This document shows positions 33,506-44,803 of a DNA stretch of 64,000 nt, piece after piece. A program made the translations under genes and the position numbers. The notes beneath the pieces were generated by a model. That model was not told the origin of the DNA. It ran no database searches and worked only from the letters and a program-made list of their open reading frames with translations. Origin of the DNA: Diploptera punctata (taxonomy: Eukaryota; Arthropoda; Insecta; Blattodea; Blaberidae); contig JASPKZ010010238.1 in NCBI GenBank assembly GCA_030220185.1, forward strand, positions 841,501 through 905,500, written 5' to 3'. The first letter of the stretch is position 1, and each line of letters opens with the position of its first letter.

Positions 33506-33960
33506 TATCGTATATATCGATTAGTTTTGCCTGAGGTAATCGATGAGATTTTATGTAATATGAAACTTTCTATCATATCCTAGAGGAATATACAGGGTAT
33601 ATCTCAAGTCGTTTTCTATTTTCCGCTCTATTTCACTGAATCCCGTGCTACAGCGGTAAAGGAATAACATGCCAACATGAACTTTACACAAAATGAGCAT
33701 TAGAAACGTATTTCAAACTCAGCTTTAATTTTTTATGACAATGTGTTTTTTTATGGCAACGTGTTTAGAAGATATTAACTCTTTACTCAATGGAGCGACA
33801 GGGCTAGAAGGGGTTTGGCCTAAAATCCGGCATATTGGCTTCATATGCACATGTGTTAATCACAGAGGTGAACGATCATCCATTCAGTGCAGAGGTAACA
33901 TGTGGTCAGCAAGTCAGATCACCAGCCATTTTAGCTCGTTTTCTCCGTCAAGAGACGCTC
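33506..33960. other. Unassigned sequence upstream of Penelope RT
   Basis: Open in the frame of the Penelope RT from 33735 but the translation (SLLNGATGLEGVWPKIRHIG) does not look like Penelope. Probably unrelated sequence fused in frame. Confidence 0.4.
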
Positions 33961-35175
33961 TTACTTGCTACATGGGGAGTCCTACATCCGAAATAATGGC
34001 CAAAATCTTCCTACAGGAACTGGAATATAAACATTTCGAAGAACTAATACGCAAATTTAACATTGAACTCATAATAAGATATGTCGATGACGTACTAGTA
34101 ATTTATGACAATGAAAATAGAAAAGAAACATTACAAGACTTAAATAACATGCATGAAAAAAACACCTTCAGCGAGGAAATAGAAGTTAATAATATTATAA
34201 ACTACTTAAATTTATCTATAACAAAAAATCTACACAAGAATAAACTAGAAATCGGCATCTACCGGAAACCTACAAACACTGCTCTTGCCATAAACAAAAA
34301 TTCTACACACCCTCTTCAACAAAAAGAAGTACATTTTAACAGCTTAATCAATAGGATGTTAAAACTTCCATTAAGCAAAAACAATTATATTCAAGAACTC
34401 AACTACATTAAATATATGGCATAAGCCAATGGCTATAATGAACAAATTATAAATAAACTCGTAAATAAACAAAAAAGAAATAACAATATATCTAACATAA
34501 CTAAACTTGAAAGAGAATCAGATAGCAATAAGAAAACATGGATAACACATATACAGGAAACGAAACGTCAAAATTAGCCAGTACACTAAAGAATGCCGAT
34601 AAAAACGTAAAAATAGCATAAAGAACTAATAAATTAAATAATATAATAAGCAATAACATTGAAGAAAATAACATTTTCAGCAGCAAAGGAGTATATAAAT
34701 TGGCATGTAAAGGATTGCAACAAATTTTATATAGGAAGAACAAACAGAAGTTTTAACATCAGATTTAAAGAACATTTTCAAGACTTTATTGACTCAGAAG
34801 GGAAATTAAGCTATACAAAACACGTTATCCATGAAGGACATCGCATGTTAGGTATTGAAAACACCCTACAGTAATTCACAGAGAAAATAATCCAGCGAAG
34901 GTAAACGTACTCGAGGAGATGGAAATTTTAAAAGCAGTTAACAACAACGACCATCCGATAAACGAAAACGAACCCAGTACTTGTAACCCTCTCTACGAGA
35001 TCTTCAGTGAAACACCAGTTTTGAATCCTGCTGATGATGGGACAAGTGCCGAAAGCGCTACAGATAAATAACTAATAAAGTTGAGGAGACGGACCTTTCA
35101 GGTGAATATTCCATAATTTTATACTTTAATTTTGAATTACACCTCAACGGAACTTATCATGAATCTTATAAAAGT
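33961..35175 (+). pseudogene. Penelope-like element: RT C-terminal part, GIY-YIG, 3' terminus
   Basis: RT from MGSPTSEIMAKIFLQELEYK through IRYVDDVLVIYDNENRKETL (catalytic Asp pair kept), NNIINYLNLSITKN, IGIYRKPTNTALAINKNSTH and KLPLSKNNYIQELNYIKYMA with a stop at 34424. It resumes in other frames: NKQKRNNN, WITHIQETKRQN, then YINWHVKDCNKFYIGRTNRS and FNIRFKEHFQDF (GIY-YIG with YIG followed by Arg, at 34680-34850). Then ILKAVNNNDHPINENE and the terminus CTGATGAT...GAAA at 35031-35054. RT lacks its N-terminal motifs. Dead. Confidence 0.88.
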
Positions 35176-35320
35176 TAATCATCAAATGACTGTCAATGAA
35201 TTTTTCTATTGAAAAAGTTAGTTGAATTATTCGTATATATATTATAGCCTATACACTTAGTAATATTTATAATTAGTTATAACCATTACACTATTCGTAC
35301 TTTTTGTGAATTAGGATAAA

Positions 35321-35664
35321 ATATCCATCCATAGTAATTCCGCCCGAAGGCAGGTCCTTCACTGCAATCATAGAATTGTCATACTATGCTTGCAGCTTTA
35401 CTAGGGAATTGTAGGTGTGGTAGCTTCCCGTTGCTTTCCACACCGGTGAAGGATGATGATGATGACGATATTGATAAGGATGATGATGATAGCTATACGA
35501 CTTCGGGGACCGTTTGGGCCTTAAAGTTTTCCTGACACTTGTCTTAAAGGTGAGGAAAAAACCCCGACAAAAACCTCACCCAGAAAAACTGCCCCGACCG
35601 GGGATCGAACCCTGGCCCGCTGCGTGACAAGGCAGCACGCTACCTCGAGACCACAGCGGTGGAC
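35321..35664 (-). mobile_element. S1 SINE, 344 bp, 8-bp target duplication
   Basis: Full-length minus-strand S1 with (GATG)n internal variation. AGGATAAA occurs at 35313-35320 and 35665-35672. Confidence 0.92.
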
Positions 35665-35929
35665 AGGATAAAGTAGAGGTCAGGGAGTGCGTTAATATTT
35701 CTTTGGAATGGAATTATTTAATTTGTTTTTCAAGCTCTTTAAACAAAAATGAGCATCACTCGGCCCATATTTTTAGATCAGCTAGTAGTAAAAAAAGAAA
35801 CGACAAATTGCATTACAGATAGTTCAATCTTCTAATTAGGCCCTATTTGTCATGACTTAGAATGGTGGAGTTAAAATTAGATATAACGCGTGTAAATTAT
35901 TTTGAAATTCAAAGTTAAATATGGGAAAT

Positions 35930-36360
35930 AACATTATGAGGTTCTTAATCACGAAGAATGAGTCATTTTATACACCTTAACTCATAATTTGTGTTTTCTT
36001 AAACACGGGAACTACAGTTTACAAAAGGACACATCCCTTCCATTTTCTTAATGTTATAATTTCGGTAAGTCATAATGGATGTAACATGTTCATCGAATGG
36101 AAGATCACAGGATACCCAAACAAATGTTAAGATATCAACCTGCAGGAAGAAGAAGACCAGGACGTCCATTCAAATGATTTCTGGATGGTGTTTATCTTGA
36201 GGCCAAAAGAAGGTCAACAAATGGCCTAAATTCGTGAATGAACTATGATGATGATGATATAATGTCGGTTGAAAATGGAAGGGATGTGTTTTGAAAACTG
36301 CAGTTCCCGTGTTTAAGAAAACATAAACATATAAAGTTTATAAAATGACTCATTCTTCAA
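35930..36360. mobile_element. Long-TIR element (~110-bp arms) with RTE-d inside
   Basis: Arms about 35943-36055 and 36258-36355 are inverted copies (AAACACGGGAACTRCAGTTT, ACACATCCCTTCCATTTTC). The centre holds an RTE fragment (36064-36258). Confidence 0.72.
36064..36258 (+). pseudogene. RTE-d fragment with (GAT)n tail
   Basis: Relic of MFIEWKITGYP/RMEDHRIPKQMLRYQPAGRR, RPGRPFK, FLDGVYLEAKRRSTNGLN, ending TGAACTATGATGATGATGAT. Confidence 0.7.
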
Positions 36361-37080
36361 TATTTTGAAATTGTTTGAAAATTGTGGTGACTCCGAGAAA
36401 AACATAGAATACGCCTAAAAATATATTATGCCGATTTTATAAAAGTAGACTGTACTTAACTCTTACAGGAATTAATCACTACCAGGTTTCATTTATGGTA
36501 AAATCAAATGTTTTCTACCTCTCCTCATATGAATCTTCTAAGTAGATCGCGATTTGGAGACCATAACGGTCTGATCTTCAGTACTATCTTGGCGACTGAA
36601 GTTATGTCGATCGGAAGAGGAAGCAACCATTTGATTTTACCAAAGACTATACTTGTTTATGATCTTCTTTCTCGGTTGTTAATTAAAATTTATGATATAT
36701 CAAACGCCCAGTTATCCAGTTAATATGAATCTGGGATTGTCCATATGAATGAAAGTTTTGTCTGAAACTGACATATTTATTTCGAAACAAATAACTGTAA
36801 TGGCATAAAAGAGCACGAGGGAGTTTCATTGTTCAACAATATAATGTAATAGGCAATGTAACTTTAATATTCTTCAGGGTTTAGAAGACTTTTTTTCTGT
36901 CTGCAAAAGGCAGGTCAGCATAACTCTAACCCAGAGTTGATACTCCGGTTGGAAGAATGGAATAAAATGAAAATAATTTGTTATTTACCTTCTTTTATTA
37001 AATTCCATTTAGAACATAAAATCCGTAAACAAGATAATACATGTATGAATTATTTGCTGCTTAGGCTAACTAGAAAAATT
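36361..37080. other. Unassigned, with one small inverted repeat
   Basis: GGTAAAATCAAATG (36497-36510) is inverted at 36628-36641, enclosing about 117 bp: a possible tiny foldback. Nothing else recognised. Confidence 0.4.
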
Positions 37081-37084
37081 TAAT

Positions 37085-37640
37085 TATTTAGGTATATTAA
37101 TAACAAACACTAAAAATGTAATATAAGAAGTAAAGAAACAAGCTGATAAAGCATCACAAATATCAGGATATATGAAAAATTTAATTTGGTGCAACAAATA
37201 TGTCAATAGAAAGCAAAACCCACATATACAAAACGATAGTTCGACCAGTTATCATATATGGAGCAGAAACTAGGGCTGATACAACAAAAACTAAATAAAT
37301 AATAAGTACATGTGAAATGAAAATCTTAAGAACTATTCAGGGTAAACCATTATTTGATAAAATATAGAACACACAAATTATAGACAAATGCCATATTCAA
37401 GACATAACCAAATTTATTATAGATAGACGAAACTATTGGAAGGGTCATATAGAAAGAAAATCGACTTGCAAAAAGAGTTAAAGAAGATAGATCAATGGAC
37501 AGGAGAAGAACAAGAGGAAGACCAGCCAAGAGATGGATAGACAGTGAACGCACATCCAGTACGTCTTCCTCCGAAGAGTGATTTTGGAAATAAATATGAT
37601 GAAAATCCTACAAATTAAGTTTAAGAAGAAGAAGAAGAAG
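37085..37640 (+). pseudogene. RTE-f fragment with (GAA)n tail
   Basis: YLGILITNTKNVI, KKQADKASQISGYMKNLIWC, TIVRPVIIYGAETRADTTKT, then PRRSRPAKRWIDSERTSS-like tail and AAGTTTAAGAAGAAGAAGAAG. Many stops. Confidence 0.8.
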
Positions 37641-37780
37641 CTAACTGGAAAGAATTTTCATTAAATTCATATTTAATAGGCACATGGATTAGTGAGAGAC
37701 ATTTTTATATCTGCTTGTTATGTATAATGCATATGTGTGTGTATATATGTGCATATGCTGAAATATATATTTTTATTTAA

Positions 37781-37998
37781 CCCTTAAATTCGTAATGTAT
37801 CCTTTTGGATACATCAGTTGTTTCAATTAATTTAATATTTTAAATAAATCAGAAGAAAACGAACAAAAATAAACCTCTTAAATGTATGTCCAATTACACA
37901 ATATACCTAATAATATGTTACACAAGATTCCGTTTTCACTGCGGTCCGCCACATTCAAATAACTAACTGAAGAAATTTGTGTTTTGCCAATTTAAGGG
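37781..37998 (-). mobile_element. piggyBac-like MITE (218 bp)
   Basis: TTAA at 37777-37780 and 37999-38002. Ends CCCTTAAATT and AATTTAAGGG are perfect inverted repeats. The best-preserved ends in the window. Confidence 0.92.
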
Positions 37999-38164
37999 TT
38001 AATTGTGGAATAGAAATAACCGTATACATATTCCCTTCATACAGTTTACTAAGTTTATAAAATCTATTGGGGATCCATAGACATTCATTTAATTTATAAA
38101 TGGCCAATCAGGCCGCAAGCACTGTTATTGTCAATGTGTATATTATTTTCTAGAAAATAGAACA

Positions 38165-38540
38165 TCAATAAATTCCACTGCCTTACTTAATACGAGAATA
38201 GAATAGATTAGAATAGATTTATTTAGCCTGGTGGAATTAAGGCCATGTGGTCTTCTCTTCCACTCACAAGGTCAAACATATGTTACATATAAATACAAAA
38301 AATTACAATAATAGTCATACAATAATAGTCAACAATTAATTATCCGTCAAATTGAATAATAATGAAAATAATGTCTAATAATACAATGAAATTAAATAGA
38401 ATTAAAATTAAATTAATGATAGAATGAATAAAGAAAGGAATAACAGCTCGAATCTACTATATGTAAAAAGAAAAGAAAGACAAAAAAATACAAAGACAGT
38501 AATAAACTACAATGAATTAATCTATGCTTTTTATACAAGA
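38165..38540 (-). mobile_element. CR1-like LINE 3'UTR copy
   Basis: Minus strand. Tail (ATTCT)n-like at 38173-38204, hairpin CCTGGTGG/CCACTCACAAGG with GGCCATGTGGTC, then about 260 bp of 3'UTR shared with 43004-43345. Truncated before ORF2. Confidence 0.8.
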
Positions 38541-39010
38541 TTCATCATCATCATCATCCGGTATCATGGCAGCTGCCGCCGTCTTCCGGAAACCAAACGC
38601 CATTCCTCTCTATCCATCAATTGATCTTCCTCCATTCCTCTGCTATTCATAGCTGCTTGTACCCCTTCTATCCAAGTTTTCTTCGGTCTTCCTCTCTCCC
38701 TCCTTTCCATTGGGATCCATTCCATAACAATTCTTGGCAATCTTTGCTCTGGCATTCGTTTGACATGACCATACTACTGCAATCTTTTCTTTTCTATGAT
38801 GTCCGGCTCCTCTCGTACACCCATAATTTCCCTTATTTCTTTATTTCGTATTCTATGCATTCTAGATTTTCCAGCTGATCTTCTTAAAACATCCATTTCT
38901 GTACTTAAAATTCTTTTCATTTCCCCGGTAGGAATTTGCCAGACTTCAGCACCATATGTTAATATCAATAAACTGAAGTTTCGAATTAGCGAAGAATATA
39001 GGATTTTATT
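38541..39010 (-). pseudogene. RTE-h fragment with (GAT)n tail
   Basis: Minus strand: LLILTYGAEVWQIPTGEMKR, EMDVLRRSAGKSRMHRIRNK, IIEKKRLQ-stop-YGHVKRMPEQRLPRIVMEWI, RGRPKKTWIEGVQAAMNSRG, EEWRLVSGRRRQLP, then (GAT)n at 38546-38558. One in-frame stop, otherwise about 150 codons open. Confidence 0.88.
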
Positions 39011-39650
39011 TTTCATTCATTTTCCCATTTTGTTCGGTTCCTTTTATTTGGTTGTTAAAGAATTGTATGAAGAATGATAAGGAGGAATAAAGCGAAATAT
39101 ATATTACATAAATGATGCTTAAAGCTTCCAATATAATATGGAAGCCATTCATATTTTTCAAGGAATATTCACACCTGAGATAACATATTACCAAGCAGGA
39201 AATTGCCTACATTTGTCAAGTCTCTTACGAATATTCTTTCTTCTACGCCCTTTTATTATTATATTAGAAATTTACTTCAATAACTGTGAACATATAGGAT
39301 TTATATGACCTGGCAATATTTCATATTATCATTAAAACATGTAACTCTTGTAAAATTCCTGGGAATTTGGAAGGAAAATTTTGTTGTTAAAATATGGCAA
39401 CACATTTCTTCAATTTAGACGTAATCAGATGAAAATGTTGGAATTATACCACCGACCTATAATATTGCAATGATAATAAATATTCATATAATGTGTCAAG
39501 TGTTAATAAATAATTACTTTTACAGTATGTGTAACTAGTTATTACCCTCAGTGCGGTGACGCTTAAATAAATTAATATTGATGTTTCTTTGTTTAGTGGA
39601 ATAAGAAAAAGGAAAAATAATTATAAATTTGTATCATAATTATTTTTAGT
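39011..39650. other. Unassigned sequence
   Basis: No element or gene recognised. Confidence 0.5.
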
Positions 39651-39654
39651 TACC

Positions 39655-39825
39655 CCATGCTGATTACCCGGCGTTGCCCGGGGAATCTACTTATCCCACT
39701 CTTCTTGGCCTAAATGAGCTGAAAGACGAAATGAATATAATTTTATGTTTAGTTGAATAAGTAAAAGCAAAAAAAAAATCTTAATTATTTTAGATATGTC
39801 GTGCTGATTACCCGGCCTTTTGAAT
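39655..39825 (-). repeat. Two inverted units of the 4195-4830 tandem repeat
   Basis: GCTGATTACCCGG at 39658 and 39803 (step 145 bp), with GGCGTTGCCCGGGGAATCTA between. Same core as 4216-4661 on the other strand. Confidence 0.6.
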
Positions 39826-39828
39826 ATA

Positions 39829-40611
39829 CAGTAAAACCTGTCTATGAAGGAACATGACGGTTCCTTAAATATGTTTCGGTCTTGGCAGTTTTCCTTCTTA
39901 TAAAGGGTTCCCAAATTATACGCTTGAATTTTGCCACGCAATGTGTGGGTTTTACATACAAGCTTTAAAGACATAAGGTATTGAACTGAAATACAGACAA
40001 AATAGTGTATGTAACACAGCACAGTTTGCACGGCAATACAAAACAACTTTATTACACAAAAACGAGAAGGAACTCAATTACAGGAGGACTGAAGAGTTTC
40101 CCAACTCCCTCGCAGGTAACGTAAGTAGGCAAGGAAAAGCGAGGAGTCATAAATGAACAGAAAATATAGGCATTTTTACCAAAAATGCAAGAATTATTCC
40201 TATATAAAAAAAAGTTGACTAATTCCGCACTCAAATGGAGAGGATTTTTCTCGGTCTTCAATTATTTTTTTTGATAAAATTGAGGCCCCGCTATCACACA
40301 TAAGCAAGGGTATCCCCGCAATACAATGACAACAGAAGAAGGTAAAACGATATAATGCAGTAGCGTCATAAGCAGATTTTTCACGCGTGGTCATTAATAC
40401 TGTAATCAGAATATGCTTAAGAATAATTTTCCGTCTTACTGAGGTAAAAATTAACTATTGATACCTTAAAAATCATTCCGTTTCCGCGTTAGGAAAGGTT
40501 TCCGGCTTATACAGGATGATTTTACATATAAAATCGTACCGTTCTGGAGACTTTTTCCCGTCTCTACACGTTTCCTTCTTATAAACGTTCCAGCTAAGAC
40601 AGGTTTCACTA
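39829..40611. mobile_element. pogo/Tigger-like non-autonomous element
   Basis: Ends CAGTAAAACCTGTCTAT and TAGTGAAACCTGTCTTA (inverted), each flanked by TA (39827-39828, 40612-40613). 783 bp. Subterminal TTCCTTCTTATAAA and GGAACG/GGTTCC motifs repeat at both ends. No transposase recognised. TA target and CAGTRAAACC ends fit pogo of the Tc1/mariner superfamily. Confidence 0.65.
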
Positions 40612-40776
40612 TATTTTTGTATATACATTGTACATAGTATACATAAAGGGGCTGTGGTTTTACTTCCCGCACGTGGTTTGTAATATGTAATATTACGGTG
40701 TAGTTATTTAGGTTGACAACCCCGAAATGTAGGAAGTTGAACTCTCAATCATGGTCGTCATTGCTGTAACTACGAC

Positions 40777-40778
<2 letters not shown>

Positions 40779-40824
<46 letters not shown>

Positions 40825-41376
40825 GCTTTATTTTACCTGGCAGAGTTAAGGCCTTAAGGCCTTGTCTACCACTCAACCAGGTTTAAAAAAATACAAACAA
40901 AAAATAGTCTTAAATCTAAATTACAATATATATATATATATATATATGTAAAAGATTACAAGTTAAGAATACAATACAATTAATATTTATAATGTATTTT
41001 GATTTACTCTAAATTTAACGAATTAAATATATAATATGTACAAGATATATAAAAAAAACGAGGAAAAGATTATTGACATAGTATAAAATTAAATAAATAG
41101 AGAAAAATTAATTATTAGACAACAGGTAACTGTATAAGCGTGACTTAAAGGTGCCAAGTGTGCGGCAACCCCTGATATCTTGAGGAAGGAGATTCCAGGA
41201 GCGGGCAGAGGCTACTGTGAAGGAAGTAGAATAGGAGGAAGTGCTATGAAGAGGAATTGTTAGCAGACTGCTATCTTGTGACCTAGTGTCAATATTGTGG
41301 TAAGAAGATAACTTCTCAAATCTGGACGCCAGGTAAATAGGGATGTAGGAATTCAGAAGCTTCCGCGCAAAATATA
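40779..41376 (-). pseudogene. CR1-like LINE 3' end with intact ORF2 C-terminus
   Basis: Minus strand: 89 uninterrupted codons (41108-41376) read FARKLLNSYIPIYLASRFEK, DTRSQDSSLLTIPLHSTSSY, SARSWNLLPQDIRGCRTLGT and end SYLLSNN. The 3'UTR with (TA)n at 40927-40948 leads to the hairpin (AAGGCCTTAAGGCCTT) and (AAT)n at 40779-40823. Confidence 0.87.
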
Positions 41377-41942
41377 ATTTTTAATAAGTAAGAATTCATG
41401 TTAAACTCTTGTTTCATATCTCGTACGAATAATATGAATCTACTTTGTAAGGAACAGTGAACATAGTTCGTGTGTATTCTTTCTTATATTAATATTTCAG
41501 TTCCATTCGTAAGAGCTATGGAATATTACGTAACTTTAATAATACATATCCTGTGACGAGATGAGTTGGAGAATTGAAGTTCTCTGCTGACTGGAAATCT
41601 ATTACTAGATTTCTCATCCAGCAGCAGGCCTGTATTGAAATCATAACTCCGAAGATGTAGTTCGCCATTATGGATATTTTGCTTTGTCGAGTGTACACAA
41701 ACGGTAACTTCATATTGGATATCGTTTTTGCAGTATTCGTGCATCCTTCTATATGAAATATACTTACGTCCTCTGCATATGAAATTGAATTCTTAAGCTG
41801 AGAATGTAATCTGCATTAGGTAAATATTTAACATAGATCTACTTCTCAGACAAAGGTAATTTAAATTTAATTAAGAATTGAATAATATTCACGTATTTTC
41901 TTAATCTAATAACAATATTAAACATTTTCACTTAGTTACTAC
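41377..41942. other. Unassigned sequence
   Basis: Small overlapping minus-strand frames (65-72 codons) show no recognisable motif. Confidence 0.5.
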
Positions 41943-41983
<41 letters not shown>

Positions 41984-42422
41984 TCCTTCCTTATTTGTGA
42001 CATGTTCTTATTTAGACTTTCTGGCACTTCTCCGTAAATAATCCATTTCTAGAGCTATTAGTCTATTCTTGTAGTACTTATTGATTGTCCATACCTCACT
42101 TCCGTACATTGCAACAGATTCCACCAATGTTTTACCAATATATCTTTTTGTGTGAAAGCATAATTGAAAGAATTGAGGAGAAGGAATTAAAATGGTTAGG
42201 ACATGTCTTAAGAATGGAAGATGAGCGATGGCCGAAGCAACTATATGAATGGCATCCGAACAGAAAGAAGAAAAGAGGAAGAGCAAGGTTAACATGGAAG
42301 GAAAACATGAAGACAATAATGCAAACTAGAGGGCTAAGCATCGAAGATGCCCAGGACCGTAGGCTTTGGAGGTTTGGCACGGGAAGACGGCAGCAGCTGT
42401 AAAAACCCGAAGATAGATAGAG

Positions 42423-42502
<80 letters not shown>
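41943..42502. repeat. (ATT)n microsatellite interrupted by RTE-b
   Basis: (ATT)n at 41943-41982 and 42421-42502 flank the RTE-b insertion. The right-hand part is the tail of the R1/Jockey-like end at 42503-42725, so the insertion landed within that tail. Confidence 0.8.
41983..42420 (+). pseudogene. RTE-b insertion with inverted 5' segment (twin priming)
   Basis: 3' part on the plus strand (42155-42420): IIERIEEKELKWLGHVLRME, RARLTWKENMKTIMQTRGLS, FGTGRRQQL, stop, GATA tail. 5' part on the minus strand (41985-42154): RYIGKTLVESVAMYGSEVWT, EMDYLRRSARKSK-stop-EHVTNKE. Compared with 6876-7225 the inverted piece ends about 35 bp before the plus piece starts. Confidence 0.88.
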
Positions 42503-42503
<1 letters not shown>

Positions 42504-42725
42504 GAATCTCCAAATATTTTAAACCCTATTTCGCCAAAAAGGCATGTTAGGGTTGTAGCTTACTCTAACAATATTATACTATACATTGTAAAACAGAAAT
42601 ATTATCTTATAGTTTTGAATGAGTGTTTTGGATTACATAAATCGTCTTAGAAAATACTGCATATTGTTATGAATGTTTGTTATGAATTTCATAAAATGTT
42701 TATAATAATTTTGGTTCTTAAATAT
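42503..42725 (-). pseudogene. R1/Jockey-like LINE 3' end
   Basis: Minus strand matches 1680-1902: last codons KHFMKFITNIH, then 3'UTR to GGAGATTCAAT and the (AAT)n tail. Confidence 0.8.
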
Positions 42726-43003
42726 TGCTATCTTTGGATTTAAAGTAAGGAACGCAGCTAAGATTTAACTCACGTACGACACTACCAGTGGCGATGTATG
42801 GAAGTGAGGTCTGTGTCCTAAAGGAAAAAGAAAGAAGTAAAATTCAGGCAGCGGAAATGGGATTCCTAAGGGCTGTGAAAGGTTATACAAGAGAAGAACA
42901 TATTAGAAATGAGAATATTAGAGAGCAACTAAAAGTACAACCACTTCTTCAACAAATAGAAGAACACAGGAACAATTGGATAGAACATGAAGAATAGATT
43001 TAG
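42726..43003 (+). pseudogene. RTE-g fragment
   Basis: TLPVAMYGSEVCVLKEKERS, KIQAAEMGFLRAVKGYTREE and IREQLKVQPLLQQIEEHRNN are open from about 42780 to 43000. The basic tail is missing because the CR1 copy follows. Confidence 0.8.
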
Positions 43004-43345
43004 AATAGAATAGAATAGATTTATTTAGCCTGGTGGAGTTAAGGTCATGTGGCCGTCTCTTCCACTCACCAGGACAAACATATGTTACATATAAATACAA
43101 AAAATTACAATAATAGTCATACTAAACAATTAATTATCTGTCAAATTGAATAATAATGAAAATAATGTCTAATAATACAATAAAATTAAATAAAATTAAA
43201 ATTAAATTAATGACAGAATAAATACAGAAAGGAATAACAGCTCGAATCTACTATACATAAATAGAAAAGAAAGAAAAAATACAAAGATAATAATAAACTA
43301 TGATGAATTAATCTATCGCTTTTTATACAAGGCATTAGGTAAATA
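43004..43345 (-). mobile_element. CR1-like LINE 3'UTR copy with (ATTCT)n tail
   Basis: Minus strand; tail (AGAAT)n at 42998-43018, hairpin GCCTGGTGGAGT...CCACTCACCAGG, 3'UTR shared with 38165-38540. Both copies are truncated within a few bases of each other. Confidence 0.8.
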
Positions 43346-43419
43346 TATTAACAAACCTTAAAACTATTTTTATTAAACAATGAAAAAACAAATCATTAAT
43401 TTAAAAAAATAATATTAGT

Positions 43420-43580
43420 GAGTTGTGACAGAGGATAGGATACCAATGATGGCATTGATGTATAATCCTTGAGGACGAAGATCGGTAGGGAGACCAAGAA
43501 AGCACTGGGCTGAACAGATGTGAGATCGGAACAGGCAAATACCTAATCCGCGAAGGATGATGATGAGAGTAATGCTTGTT
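43420..43580 (+). pseudogene. RTE-e fragment with (GAT)n tail
   Basis: Short relic DRIPMMALMYNP, GRRSVGRPRKHWAEQM-stop-DRNRQIPNP, ending AAGGATGATGATGAG. Confidence 0.65.
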
Positions 43581-44074
43581 GAAATCTGTAAATGTATGCT
43601 TTAAATCCCAAAATAAATAAACATTGTACTAAAAAAAATACATGAACTTAATCCACGATTAGCTGGAGCGAAAACAAGACTGAATTATCATGTAACGTAA
43701 CAGTTAGGAAGTTGAATGTATGAAGGTTGACACCATCTTAACTCCATTAAACTTCCAGATATTTAATCTCAGACTTTCTAAACTAATCAAAGTTCCTTCC
43801 ATGTACGTAAACAAAAACTGACAGCGGGTAAAAGCATGTTTTTACATGAAACCATTTATATCAACGTTCTCTACTCTTTGTTACAATGCAAGAAAGAATT
43901 ATAGGGAAATACTAAGAAATCATTTTAGGCCAGTTCTTCCTGTCTCTATTTATTAGCGAATTAAAAGGAATGAATCTATTGAGGTTGTTATATTCAAAAT
44001 ATTTTTTTGAAAAATCGATACAGATCTTCACTTATACCGTTTAGTAAAAAGGCAATGGCCAAATAAATAATTAC
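43581..44074. other. Mostly unassigned; contains one of a pair of ~110-bp direct repeats
   Basis: 43926-44035 matches 44635-44745 (TTATTAGCGAATT, TTGAGGTTGTTAT, AATATTTTTTTGAAAA). Identity of the repeat is unknown. Confidence 0.5.
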
Positions 44075-44490
44075 ACTGAGTAACAAAAAAGAAACTTTTT
44101 TTTCTCAGAAAGAAAAATGTGTGATTCTGATAGTATGTTTTCTTCTGAACTCAAATGTGATATAGGTTTTTCTCCATCACGCAAGGTTTCCGAGAGACAG
44201 AAATTTATAATTTCAAACACTAATATTTTCTACATTCGTAACTACACAATATTCGAACATTCGTACTCGCCTAGAAAGTAAGAAATGGCGATTTTCTGAT
44301 ATATTTCGCCTGTGGAGCATCCCTCTTGATGGTCCAACAATAATCGACCAGCATATTAGGATTCTATTTGCCTTGATATCTCTTTTTCATAGCTGAAATC
44401 TCCTGATGAAAGTATATCCCGTGCTTATCGCTCACTGCTCCAAGATGGACAAATGCACGAAAAAACGTTTATTAAAAAAATAATTATTTA
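44075..44490 (-). pseudogene. Repeat R, copy 3, with coding relic
   Basis: The minus strand at 44281-44449 translates as SDKHGIYFHQEISAMKKRYQ then GK-stop-NPNMLVDYCWTIKRDAPQAK. The same peptide is in 51245-51391. This C-terminal motif recurs in a protein family I have seen in many arthropod genomes; its name and function are not known to me. Confidence 0.6.
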
Positions 44491-44511
44491 AATCCATTAA
44501 TTGAAATTGAG

Positions 44512-44634
44512 TCCACGCTGAGGTCTCGAGGTAGCGTGCTGCCTTATCACGCAGCGCGCCCGGGTTCGGTCCCCGGTCGGGGCAGTTTTTCTGGGTGTAA
44601 GATAAATGTCAGGAAAACTTTGAATAACATTTTG
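44512..44634 (+). mobile_element. S1 SINE, 5' part only
   Basis: Head and first body segment to AATGTCAGGAAAACTTT, with an internal deletion of the GAGGTTTTTATCGGGG part. Ends where the 44635 direct repeat starts. Confidence 0.8.
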
Positions 44635-44803
44635 GGTCAGCTCTTCCTGTCTTTATTTATTAGCGAATTCCAAAGATATGAACTATTGAGGTTGTTATCT
44701 TTAAAATATTTTTTTGAAAAGTCTTTAGAGATCTTTTACTTTTGGAACTTTACCCTTATGATAGAGGAAGAAAAATGTATTTCTGATATATTAATCTAAG
44801 AAG

